Source of the DNA: Paludibacter sp. UBA6032
GTDB taxonomy: Bacteria > Bacteroidota > Bacteroidia > Bacteroidales > Paludibacteraceae
Assembly: GCA_002427885.1 (NCBI GenBank)
Contig: DIZI01000022.1
Location: forward strand, 124,001-188,000
Length of the DNA stretch: 64,000 bases
Direction: 5' to 3'
Positions 1-7,853 of the stretch are shown one piece after another; position 1 is the stretch's first letter, and each line of letters starts with the position of its first letter. The notes under the pieces are model-generated. The model was not told the origin of the DNA and made no database searches. It saw only the letters and a program-made list of their open reading frames with translations. A program made the translations under genes and the position numbers.

Positions 1-467
1 AAAAAGAAGTATTAAAGAAATAAAAATAGTAATAAGTATTATAAGTATCATCAAATCAAATTAAACCTTTATATTTATCAAATGAGAATAATATTTTAAA
101 AAAGTATTTAATATTAAGTGAAAAACAAGGCTTATTACCTTTGTAATACCGAATAAATCATTATAAAAAAAATACAAATATTTATCTCATAAAAATACAA
201 ACCATTATTCTGTATTTTAATATAATATTGTTTTTATAAGTTCGTTTATTTTTGAACCAAAATCCGTAATAAGACTCAGGAATAAACTTTTCATTGAAAA
301 TATTACCTTTACAAAATATATTTAACATTCAATTCTAGAACACCCTTTTAGAAGTGTATCTGTAAATTTATAAATAATTGATAATTAAAAGAAACAATAT
401 TAGCACTTATAAACTTCAGTATTGTAAAAAATTACAGTTTGTCATATTTATTCATTAACATTTTAGT
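1..467. other. AT-rich non-coding stretch
   Basis: This stretch lies downstream of the methyltransferase gene, which is transcribed towards it. It is very AT-rich and holds no convincing reading frame on either strand. I saw no G/C-rich hairpin with a T-run that would serve as a terminator, and no tRNA-like sequence. The polysaccharide block could continue beyond the left edge. Confidence 0.5.
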
Positions 468-1148
468 TTATTTCTCAATTACTCCAATTATATGTGTTCT
501 TAAAAATGGGAAAATATTGAATAAAGGATAAAATTTTCTAACTCTTCTACCAATTGGAGGGGCTAATGTCGTTTTGTAAAATTGAATCCTTTTATGATTT
601 TTAAATAGTTTAATAATTTCATTCTTTTTTACTCCTTTTACATCGTTGTTTTGTGGATTGTCAAATATAAAATCATACCATAAGATTATACCACCTGGTT
701 TTAATAATTGCCACATTTTATTTGCTAATTTCACTTTGAAATCATAATCTAAAATAGAAGTAAAAACTGTTGATTGAAAAACAATATCAAACGAAGAATT
801 TAAATTTTCATCAATTTCACATGCATCACCTTTCAATGTATTAATTTCCGGAAATAAATCATTCAATAATTTATACCTATCACTTAGCAGTTCATTGGCA
901 TATATATTTTCATTTTTGAGCCCCAACTTCTTAAATAAAAATAAATTAATTCCAGTACCAGCTCCAATTTCCAAAATTTTTAAAGAATCAAGAGAATCAT
1001 ATCTACTTTTGATTATTTCAATATATTTTAGTTCCCTTTCAGATTGAGCAAAATGATTGAAATAAAAGTTCTTAGAATTATTATCAACAACACTTTTCTC
1101 TTTTCTTCTCTCATATCTTTCAATTACATTCTGTGTCTCGCTTTTCAT
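468..1148 (-). CDS. SAM-dependent class I methyltransferase
   Basis: The 226-residue protein carries a class I methyltransferase motif I (ILEIGAGTG, about residues 56-64) followed by an acidic strand end and the later motif LLKPGGIILWYDF, typical of the Methyltransf_11/25 group. No signal peptide or membrane segment is evident, so it is expected to be cytosolic. It is the last gene of the minus-strand polysaccharide block, 59 nt behind the chain-length gene. A role in methylating a sugar, lipid carrier or glycan end is plausible, but the substrate cannot be read from the sequence. Base composition is as AT-rich as its neighbours. Confidence 0.8.
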   Translation of the reverse strand: MKSETQNVIERYERRKEKSVVDNNSKNFYFNHFAQSERELKYIEIIKSRYDSLDSLKILEIGAGTGINLFLFKKLGLKNENIYANELLSDRYKLLNDLFPEINTLKGDACEIDENLNSSFDIVFQSTVFTSILDYDFKVKLANKMWQLLKPGGIILWYDFIFDNPQNNDVKGVKKNEIIKLFKNHKRIQFYKTTLAPPIGRRVRKFYPLFNIFPFLRTHIIGVIEK

Positions 1149-1207
1149 GTTTCTAAGTTTCTAATTATTTACAAAATAAAGCAACTCTTAATTTAAGTTA
1201 ATTTGAC

Positions 1208-2293
1208 TTATTTTAATAGCTTCTTTATATATAAAACACTTAACAAATAAGTAACGATTAATAATCCTCCAAGAAAGCCCCCAATTACAATACCCTTAAT
1301 AAATCCAATTTTACTTTCTATTAATGGTAACCTTGGTGTATCAATTAGCTGGATTATAGGTGTTTCTCTGTTCATGTCAAGTTTCAAAGTTTCAAGATTC
1401 TTGAGTACTTCGGCATACACTGTTCCATACAATTGAACATTATTTTCTTGTTTAATTCGCGGCACAGCAGCAAATTGTAGCGCACTATTTATATTTACTG
1501 AAGAAATTCCAGCACCCTTATATAAAGCATTTTCATATAACCCTCTAATTGAGTCTGCTGTATGTTGCATCATGTCAATATTTATTCTGCTTTGTGACGT
1601 TTTGGTTTGTTTGTAGAATTTATAAGTTTCATCCATTAGTTTCTCTACAAAAAGTTTTGAAAATAATTCGTTTTTACTTGTAAAATCAACATTGACAATA
1701 CTTGTTTTTTTATCTTTTCTAATAACAGTTAATAACTTAGATTTATCAAAATAACTGTAGATATTGAATAAAACACTATCCTGTGCACGTGAAAAAGTTT
1801 CTCTTTTTTGTCCAATTGGAAAGCTCAGATTTTGTAGTTCCGGATGTTTTATGTTGTTTTTCCATTTTTCCCGAAGATTTGAAAATGAAATATAAACTTC
1901 AACTAGATTCTGATTTTTACCTTGATAAATAACAGGAGTAAGGAGAGTTTGCTCAATTGCATAACGTGATTTAATAATTTCAATTAGATTGTCTCCACTA
2001 AAGGCGCCATTTGTGCCACCTCCTAACAAGCTACTTAAACCAAAAGAAGATGCTAAATCGGCTAATCCTCCACCAGTAGCTTTTTCTACTAAAGCAAATG
2101 AAAGATGTGCCGTATATTTAGGTTTAATTATAAATGAACCTACCAGACCTAATAAACTACCTGTAAAACCAAAGATTAAAATAATAATCCATTTACTTTT
2201 TAAGTAATTCCACAACTCTATATTTTTATCTAAGAGTTCTTTAAGTGTTTCATTATTATTACCCGTATTATCAATTTTATTAACTTGATTCAT
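1208..2293 (-). CDS. Wzz-type polysaccharide chain-length determinant protein
   Basis: The 361-residue protein has the layout of Wzz/polysaccharide co-polymerases. An N-terminal membrane segment lies near residues 35-56 (WIIILIFGFTGSLLGLVGS). A long, partly helical periplasmic region follows, and a second membrane segment lies near residues 330-355 (GIVIGGFLGGLLIV), preceded by a proline-containing stretch (LIDTPRLPLIESK) as usual for the family. No C-terminal tyrosine kinase domain is present. The gene starts 7 nt after the stop of the export gene, so the two are almost certainly co-transcribed. It would control the length of the exported glycan from the inner membrane. Confidence 0.85.
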   Translation of the reverse strand: MNQVNKIDNTGNNNETLKELLDKNIELWNYLKSKWIIILIFGFTGSLLGLVGSFIIKPKYTAHLSFALVEKATGGGLADLASSFGLSSLLGGGTNGAFSGDNLIEIIKSRYAIEQTLLTPVIYQGKNQNLVEVYISFSNLREKWKNNIKHPELQNLSFPIGQKRETFSRAQDSVLFNIYSYFDKSKLLTVIRKDKKTSIVNVDFTSKNELFSKLFVEKLMDETYKFYKQTKTSQSRINIDMMQHTADSIRGLYENALYKGAGISSVNINSALQFAAVPRIKQENNVQLYGTVYAEVLKNLETLKLDMNRETPIIQLIDTPRLPLIESKIGFIKGIVIGGFLGGLLIVTYLLSVLYIKKLLK

Positions 2294-2300
2294 ATCTTTC

Positions 2301-4964
2301 TTATTTTTTTAGAACACCATACATTAGAGTAGCAACAGTGATTATTGAAGTCATGACAGTTACTGTTTCAACAGTTGACATCGTATTTCTTATTTCAACC
2401 GGTTTTTCGGGTACAATTATCCTTGCACCAGGCTGTACTTGCGGATAGAATTTAAACCATAAAAAAGATTTCGTACTTTTAGCAGCTCCATTTGCATATA
2501 AAACAAATACTTTGCTTCTATTTGCATTAATTGAGAAACCGCCTGAATTACTTATATATTCTTTTAAACCCATAGATTTTTCATAACCTACAATTGTTGG
2601 AAACAATACCTGACCCACAACTCTTACAGTTTGTCGTTCGCGAGGAACAAAAATAACATCCCCTTCTTCCAGTTTAAAATCGAATTTTCCACCAGGTTGA
2701 TTAATAATTTCTTCTAAATTAAGTGCTACAATACCTTCAGAATCATTTATTTTTTCAACAACACCTGAACCAGATAATTTTTTCTGGATAGAATCCATGG
2801 CGGTATAGCCTTGTACTGTAGTAGCACCGGCAGCTTTTAGCATATTTGCGTCAAATGCTTTATTTGAAGAATTTTCCAACTGATTTTTAGAATTCTCCTC
2901 CATTATCCTGTTTAGTTTCTGTTCTGTCCCACTTGTCTTTTCTTGTCGAATAAGAAATGCCCCACGAGGATATGCATATTTAGAAAAACCACCTGCTCTT
3001 TTTACAATATCCGAAATACGCTCGGCTTTATTCCGTATATTATAACTCCCCGGATGTAATATCTCACCTTCAATACGCACCAAACGAATTCCTTCATATC
3101 CTGAGATACTACGTACAATAACCTGATCACCATTTTCAAGTAAAACATCTCCTTGCCCTTGTTTAAAATTCAAATCTTTATCAACTGCAATTTTTTTAAC
3201 AGTAGATTTTTTATTTGTATTATACAGGGTTTTTTGATCCCTTATAACCCGTACAAGTTCTACAGAATCAGTTGCTGCCATATCAGTAAAACCCTTTGCT
3301 TTGTATATCAAATCTTTTAAGGTCAAATTATCAATCAAAATATATTTTCCCGGTTGTTTGACTTCCCCGAGTATAGTAACAGTTTCCTTTTCACGAAAAT
3401 CAAACAAACTACGAATTTCAACCTGGTCATCTTTTTGTAATAAAATGTCAGGCGCTGTTCCATTTAAAACTTCCCCTAAATTAAATCCGATAATTTCCGG
3501 AATTTGATTTTCTTTTTTTCTAGTAATGAAAGCCATTTTCATAAATGCATCCTCTTTCACACCATCTGCCTTTTCTATCAACTGTTTGACCGTTAAACCA
3601 TTTTCAAGTGCATAAGCACCGGGACGAAATACAGATCCCTTCAAATCAATTCTATTATCATATTTATTTAGTGTATATGACACAACAATAGAATCTCCCG
3701 AATTTAACAAAACATTTTGAGTTTGATCTCCGTTTACATCGACAATCGTTTTATCTTTTCCTTTGATTCTATAAACAGTTATTTTATCTTGATAGGCATA
3801 TTCTGCATACCCGCCTGCATAACGGATTAAATCTTGAAGTGTTTCACCTTGCTGTCCTTCAAAAATTCCAATATGTTTAACTGCTCCATTTACTGTTGCA
3901 CGTATTTTATAGGGATCAATTTTTATTACATCATCATCTTGTAATACTATATTATCTTTTAATAACCCATCAACCAAAAACTGATAAACATCTAATTTTG
4001 CAATAATTTTTCCGGCTCGGATTACTTTTATATCACGCATCGTACCAGTTTCATTTGGACCTCCACAAGCATAGAGAGCATTGTATGCAGTTGCTAATGA
4101 TGGTAGAGTATAAGTTCCCGGTCGTGTTGCCTCACCTACTACTGTTACTCTAATACTTCTAATACTTCCAAGTGAAATATTTACTTTTGTTTCACCTGAA
4201 GATACACCCTGATATATTCTGGAAACTTTATTTTTTATCAGTATAGTTGCATTTTCAATAGTCTTTCCCCCAACTTTTACAGGACCAATATTGGGTATAT
4301 TAATCATTCCTTCGGGCGTAACCTTAATTTTGTAATTTGCCTCATACAATCCGGATACTACAATAATTAATTCATCATAGGTACCTAAAATGTAATTCTG
4401 AGGTGTTGGAATATTTAATTTTGGCTCAAATGTCAGATTTTGTTTATTAAAGAGATAAGTTCCGAAAACAGATAATGGAACATTATTTGTAAAATAATTT
4501 GGATATTGGGGATATCGATATTGTGGATTTGAGTATTGTGTGTTTGGATATTGAGTGTTTGGATATTGTGTGTTTGGATACTGGGAGTTTGGATATTGTG
4601 AATTTGGATATTGTATGTTTGGATACTGGGAGTTTGGATACTGGGAGTTTGGATACTGGGAGTTTGGATATTGTGAGTTTGGATACTGGGAGTTTGGATA
4701 TTGTGAGTTTGGATATTGTGAATTATTGTATTGGGAATTTTTAAATTGTGCGTTTTTTAATGAATCAGTTTCATCAACTGTTCTTGCCTCAACAGAATTG
4801 TCCATTGAAGAATTGGAATAGGTACCTGTTTGAGCATTATTGTTCTTTCCAGCCATGTATTTTTTATACATTTCCAGTTGATCAGGTGTTAGTTTACTCA
4901 AATCCTGAGCTGCTAAGCCACTAAATATTAAAAGGGAAAGTAGGACGAGTTTTATTTTATTCAT
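2301..4964 (-). CDS. Polysaccharide export protein with multiple SLBB domains (Wza-like)
   Basis: I chose the ATG at 4964 because it gives a clean signal peptide (MNKIKLVLLSLLIFSGLAAQ); an ATG 36 nt further upstream only adds a non-signal extension. The protein is then 887 residues. After a Q/N-rich low-complexity region made of 15 five-residue repeats (about residues 75-150) comes a Poly_export domain (YDELIIVVSGLYEANYKI...). A row of SLBB/beta-grasp units follows, each opening with a motif such as VVGEATRPGTYTLPS, VTILGEVKQPGKY or VRIEGEILHPGSYNI. A hydrophobic C-terminal segment (TVTVMTSIITVATLMYGVL) could anchor it. It should form the outer-membrane or periplasmic export channel for the polysaccharide handled by the adjacent Wzz protein. 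It is much longer than enterobacterial Wza, as is usual for Bacteroidota. Confidence 0.85.
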   Translation of the reverse strand: MNKIKLVLLSLLIFSGLAAQDLSKLTPDQLEMYKKYMAGKNNNAQTGTYSNSSMDNSVEARTVDETDSLKNAQFKNSQYNNSQYPNSQYPNSQYPNSQYPNSQYPNSQYPNSQYPNIQYPNSQYPNSQYPNTQYPNTQYPNTQYSNPQYRYPQYPNYFTNNVPLSVFGTYLFNKQNLTFEPKLNIPTPQNYILGTYDELIIVVSGLYEANYKIKVTPEGMINIPNIGPVKVGGKTIENATILIKNKVSRIYQGVSSGETKVNISLGSIRSIRVTVVGEATRPGTYTLPSLATAYNALYACGGPNETGTMRDIKVIRAGKIIAKLDVYQFLVDGLLKDNIVLQDDDVIKIDPYKIRATVNGAVKHIGIFEGQQGETLQDLIRYAGGYAEYAYQDKITVYRIKGKDKTIVDVNGDQTQNVLLNSGDSIVVSYTLNKYDNRIDLKGSVFRPGAYALENGLTVKQLIEKADGVKEDAFMKMAFITRKKENQIPEIIGFNLGEVLNGTAPDILLQKDDQVEIRSLFDFREKETVTILGEVKQPGKYILIDNLTLKDLIYKAKGFTDMAATDSVELVRVIRDQKTLYNTNKKSTVKKIAVDKDLNFKQGQGDVLLENGDQVIVRSISGYEGIRLVRIEGEILHPGSYNIRNKAERISDIVKRAGGFSKYAYPRGAFLIRQEKTSGTEQKLNRIMEENSKNQLENSSNKAFDANMLKAAGATTVQGYTAMDSIQKKLSGSGVVEKINDSEGIVALNLEEIINQPGGKFDFKLEEGDVIFVPRERQTVRVVGQVLFPTIVGYEKSMGLKEYISNSGGFSINANRSKVFVLYANGAAKSTKSFLWFKFYPQVQPGARIIVPEKPVEIRNTMSTVETVTVMTSIITVATLMYGVLKK
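4516..4740 (-). repeat. 15-bp tandem repeat, 15 units, coding for NSQYP-type pentapeptides
   Basis: The plus strand shows fifteen consecutive 15-bp units of the form GGATAyTGkGwGTTT. They encode NSQYN, seven NSQYP, NIQYP, two NSQYP, two NTQYP, NTQYS and NPQYR on the minus strand. Three units at 4621-4665 are identical. Unit length is a multiple of three, so changes in copy number keep the export protein in frame. The array sits directly after the signal peptide and a short linker. Confidence 0.95.
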
Positions 4965-4995
4965 AGTACAATTTATAAATATTTTTACTATCAAA

Positions 4996-5017
4996 TACAA
5001 TCTTTAGTCAGATTGTA
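4996..5017. promoter_or_regulatory. Inverted repeat just upstream of the export gene
   Basis: TACAATCT (4996-5003) and AGATTGTA (5010-5017) form a perfect 8-bp inverted repeat with a 6-nt spacer. It lies 32 nt before the chosen start codon of the polysaccharide export gene, within the 200-nt gap after the dehydrogenase gene. It could be a leader hairpin or an operator. No T-run follows on the minus strand, so a simple terminator is unlikely. Confidence 0.4.
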
Positions 5018-5164
5018 CTCAATTTTTTTAATTAATTTTTCGTAAGAAATAAACTATCAATATGGGGAATAAAATTTAAAATATCAAATAACTGCTAACA
5101 GAAACTAACGTGACTTTAAACATTTTATTACTTAAGACAGTTTTTGATTTTCAAATAGACATTA

Positions 5165-6457
5165 TTAAAGTCTGCCATCCACATACTTCCTATCTACTAA
5201 TGCCTTGGCATCAAAAATTACAGTTCCGTCATTATGGTATTTTTCAAAATCTATTGGTTTAAATTCATCGTGTGCTACTGTTAGTACAATAGCTTCGTAT
5301 TTTTTAGAATCATCCAATTTATCAATTATTTTGACTCCGTATTCAATCATTACTTCTTCAGCTGATGCCCAGGGATCGAAGATGTCAACCTGCAGACCAA
5401 AATCGCAGAGTTCCCTATAAATATCTATCACCTTTGTATTACGGATATCCGGGCAGTTTTCTTTGAAAGTTACCCCTAGCATCAAGACTTTTGAACCTTT
5501 AATAGTATGAATCTTCTGAATCATAAGTTTCAAAACCTTATTGGCTATAAATGGAGCTATGCTGTTATTCACATGACGTCCGGAAAGAATCACCTGAGGA
5601 ACATATCCCAACGACTCCGCTTTACTTGCCAAATAATAAGGATCCACACTTATGCAATGTCCTCCAACTAGACCCGGCCGATACTTCAGAAAATTCCATT
5701 TGGTTGCTGCTGCATCAATTACATCATTAGTATCTATGCCAATTTTGTCAAAAATAAGGGCTAATTCGTTTACAAAAGAGATATTTACATCACGTTGTGC
5801 ATTTTCAATAATTTTGGAAGCTTCAGCCACTTTAATACTGGGTGCCTTATGAGTTCCGGCAGTAATAATAGAGGAATACAAATTATCAACTAAAATGGCA
5901 ACTTCAGGTGTGGATCCGGAAGTTACTTTTTTGATTTTGGTAAGTGTATTCACTTTATCTCCGGGATTAATTCGCTCAGGGCTATAACCAGCAAAGAAAT
6001 CTTTATTGAAAATCAACCCTGAAACCTTCTCTATTACAGGCACACAGTCTTCTTCCGTGCAACCGGGATAAGTCGTTGATTCGTAAATGGCAATATCACC
6101 CAAACTTATAATACGCCCTAACATTTCCGATGCTTTTATCAGCGGTCGTAAGTCAGGCATATTGAATTTATTTATGGGTGTTGGAACTGTGACTATAAAG
6201 GTATTAAAGTCTTTTAAATCGGCTTCATTAGATGAAAAGGAAAGTCCAATATCGGAATTGTTTTTTTGAAGGTTCGTAACTTCAAGCAGACCTTGTAAAT
6301 CGGCTTCTAAGGTATGATCCTGACCTTGTTGTAATTCTTCTACACGTGTTTTATTAATATCAAAGCCAAGAACTTTATACTTTTTTCCAAATTCAATAGC
6401 TAATGGAAGACCTACATATCCAAGGCCGATAACAGCAATTTTAAACTCTTTCATCAA
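5165..6457 (-). CDS. Nucleotide-sugar dehydrogenase, UDP-N-acetyl-D-galactosamine/glucosamine type (WbpO/TviB-like)
   Basis: The 430-residue protein begins with a Rossmann motif (IAVIGLGYVGLPLA) and carries the active-site cysteine motif of the UDP-glucose/GDP-mannose dehydrogenase family (GLVGGHCISVDPYY, Cys near residue 268). These enzymes oxidise the C6 hydroxyl of a UDP-sugar to a carboxylate in two NAD+-dependent steps. The wording of the N-terminus (LGFDINKTRVEELQQGQD) resembles the WbpO/TviB group that makes UDP-N-acetylgalactosaminuronate, but substrate choice is inference. It is the first gene of the minus-strand polysaccharide block and suggests that the glycan contains an acidic amino sugar. 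Two consecutive ATG codons make the start ambiguous by one residue. Confidence 0.85.
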   Translation of the reverse strand: MMKEFKIAVIGLGYVGLPLAIEFGKKYKVLGFDINKTRVEELQQGQDHTLEADLQGLLEVTNLQKNNSDIGLSFSSNEADLKDFNTFIVTVPTPINKFNMPDLRPLIKASEMLGRIISLGDIAIYESTTYPGCTEEDCVPVIEKVSGLIFNKDFFAGYSPERINPGDKVNTLTKIKKVTSGSTPEVAILVDNLYSSIITAGTHKAPSIKVAEASKIIENAQRDVNISFVNELALIFDKIGIDTNDVIDAAATKWNFLKYRPGLVGGHCISVDPYYLASKAESLGYVPQVILSGRHVNNSIAPFIANKVLKLMIQKIHTIKGSKVLMLGVTFKENCPDIRNTKVIDIYRELCDFGLQVDIFDPWASAEEVMIEYGVKIIDKLDDSKKYEAIVLTVAHDEFKPIDFEKYHNDGTVIFDAKALVDRKYVDGRL

Positions 6458-6573
6458 TTAATATTTAAAAGAAATAGGACTTTAATAGAATGCATAAAAA
6501 TAGAATTCAAAAACAGAATTTTATTTAAGCTTAAATTGGTCTAAAAATAAATGTTTTTTTTCAATATTGTCTG

Positions 6574-6581
6574 CAAAGATA
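6574..6581 (-). promoter_or_regulatory. Candidate -7 element for the polysaccharide block
   Basis: On the minus strand the sequence TATCTTTG matches the Bacteroidota -7 consensus TAnnTTTG. It lies about 117 nt upstream of the dehydrogenase start, in the divergent gap shared with the Nudix gene. I did not find a good -33 TTTG at the usual distance, so this is only a candidate. Confidence 0.4.
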
Positions 6582-6720
6582 CAATAAACCTTTCAAAACA
6601 GATTGCCCTTATCAATAAAATTGAGTCGCGAATCTATGTTAAATTGAAAGAAGAAAGACATTTATTTTTCTAATAGATTTATATTTACTTAATTTGTACT
6701 TTAATTTAAAAATCCTGCAG

Positions 6721-7257
6721 ATGAAATCAATTGAATATTTTCCACTTGTTACAGAAAAAGGCGAAATAATTGGTAAAGCCACACGAACCGAATGTCATTC
6801 CGGTACATTTCTATTACATCCTGTTGTGCATTTACATGTTTTCAATTCGAAAGGTGAATTGTACCTTCAAAAAAGAGCAATGAATAAAGATATTCAACCC
6901 GGTAAATGGGATACATCTGTTGGGGGACATGTTGATTTTGGAGAAGAGATCGAGGATGCTCTTCGAAGGGAAGTCCGTGAAGAACTTGGAATAACTGGCT
7001 TTGAGCCTAAGTTTATAATCCGCTACAAATTTGTTTCAAATCAAGAAGCAGAATTAGTTCACAGTTATTTCACATTTTATGATGGAGAAATAACATACGA
7101 CACTTCTGAGATTTCGGAGGGAAAATTCTGGGAAATAGCTGAAATTGAAACTTCCATCGGTAAAAGCGTTTTTACAGCAAATTTTGAACAGGAATGGGAG
7201 ACAATTATAAAAGAGAAATTAACTTTGATATTGAGCAGAAACCCTGGAAACAACTAA
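6721..7257 (+). CDS. Nudix hydrolase
   Basis: The 178-residue protein contains a Nudix box, GHVDFGEEIEDALRREV followed by REELGI, which fits GX5EX7REUXEEXGU. The region before it (GKATRTECHSG, LLHPVVHLHVF, YLQKRAMNKDIQPGKWD) resembles the YfcD/isopentenyl-diphosphate isomerase-like branch of Nudix enzymes. It probably hydrolyses a nucleoside diphosphate derivative in the cytosol; the substrate is unknown. I prefer the ATG at 6721 over one 27 nt upstream because conserved sequence begins there. It stands alone on the plus strand, divergent from the dehydrogenase and convergent with the biotin carrier gene, from which a terminator hairpin separates it. Confidence 0.85.
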   Translation: MKSIEYFPLVTEKGEIIGKATRTECHSGTFLLHPVVHLHVFNSKGELYLQKRAMNKDIQPGKWDTSVGGHVDFGEEIEDALRREVREELGITGFEPKFIIRYKFVSNQEAELVHSYFTFYDGEITYDTSEISEGKFWEIAEIETSIGKSVFTANFEQEWETIIKEKLTLILSRNPGNN

Positions 7258-7290
7258 CTACCTAGAATCCAGACAGTATCAAATATATAA

Positions 7291-7325
7291 AGAAAGGCTG
7301 ATCAAAATATTGAATCAGCCTTTCT
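7291..7325. terminator. Bidirectional terminator
   Basis: AGAAAGGCTGAT (7291-7302) pairs with ATCAGCCTTTCT (7314-7325), a perfect 12-bp stem with an 11-nt loop. It lies between the convergent Nudix and biotin-carrier genes and has A/T-rich flanks on both sides, so it can end transcripts from both directions. Confidence 0.8.
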
Positions 7326-7341
7326 ATCCTATTATAGAAAT

Positions 7342-7677
7342 TTATTCGTTTTCCAGAGCCTCTAATTCGATCATTAAACAGTCTCTTGGAATGCGGACAC
7401 CCAATTCCACATTAATTTTTTTGATTCGGGCTGTAAATGGCATTTCAATTCTGTTGAGCATTTTCATCGCTTCAAGAATTAAAAGAGGTGAACCCTCAGT
7501 TACTACATCACCCTCTTTTACAAAAATACTAATAATTGTGCCGGGTATAATCGATTGAATTACATTCGGATTCGGATTTACCCATACTTTCCTGTTTAGA
7601 AATTTTTTTGTCAAAAGTGTCTTATATTGGCGAGCAGTTACGGCAAAGTCGACGTATTCCGGTTTTTCTATTTGCAT
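7342..7677 (-). CDS. Biotin/lipoyl carrier protein of an acyl-CoA carboxylase or decarboxylase
   Basis: This 111-residue protein ends in a biotinyl domain with the hallmark EAMKM motif (biotinylated Lys at residue 72) and surrounding glycine turns (IPGTIISIFVKEGDVV). It lacks the long Ala/Pro-rich linker seen in many MmdC/OadA-type carriers; the first 40 residues are short and polar. It lies 176 nt downstream of the carboxyltransferase gene, on the same strand, and is the natural biotin carrier for it. No biotin carboxylase (AccC) and no membrane decarboxylase subunit is next to it, so either those subunits are encoded elsewhere or it serves a different complex. Confidence 0.85.
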   Translation of the reverse strand: MQIEKPEYVDFAVTARQYKTLLTKKFLNRKVWVNPNPNVIQSIIPGTIISIFVKEGDVVTEGSPLLILEAMKMLNRIEMPFTARIKKINVELGVRIPRDCLMIELEALENE

Positions 7678-7747
7678 AATTTAATTAATTAGAAGTTACA
7701 AGTTTATTAAAAACCGGTAAGCTGATAAACTAGTTATGAAAAATGTA

Positions 7748-7780
7748 TTACAAGTATGATTTTTTATATCGTACTTGTAA
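7748..7780. repeat. Hairpin between carboxyltransferase and biotin carrier genes
   Basis: TTACAAGTATGAT (7748-7760) and ATCGTACTTGTAA (7768-7780) form a 13-bp stem with a single G-T pair and a 7-nt loop. It lies in the 176-nt gap between the two subunit genes. No long T-run follows on the minus strand, so partial termination or mRNA processing, setting the subunit ratio, is more likely than full termination. Confidence 0.6.
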
Positions 7781-7853
7781 GTTTCACATAGTTCAATTAA
7801 AAATATAAAATGGTGACATATTCATTCTTTTGCTAACTCCTGACTTCACTGCA

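Noticed and set aside
4516..4740. CRISPR-like array
   Set aside because: The units are contiguous 15-bp tandem repeats without spacers, lie inside a coding region and no cas genes are nearby.
4499..4821. Plus-strand reading frames across the 15-bp repeat region
   Set aside because: They are repeats of GYCEFGYWEF-like or LDIVSLDTGS-like words created by reading the antisense of the NSQYP array. There is no start context, and the minus-strand gene explains the DNA.
468..6457. Invertible (phase-variable) capsule promoter as in Bacteroides
   Set aside because: No pair of long inverted repeats flanks a promoter in this block, and no UpxY-type antiterminator or invertase gene is present.
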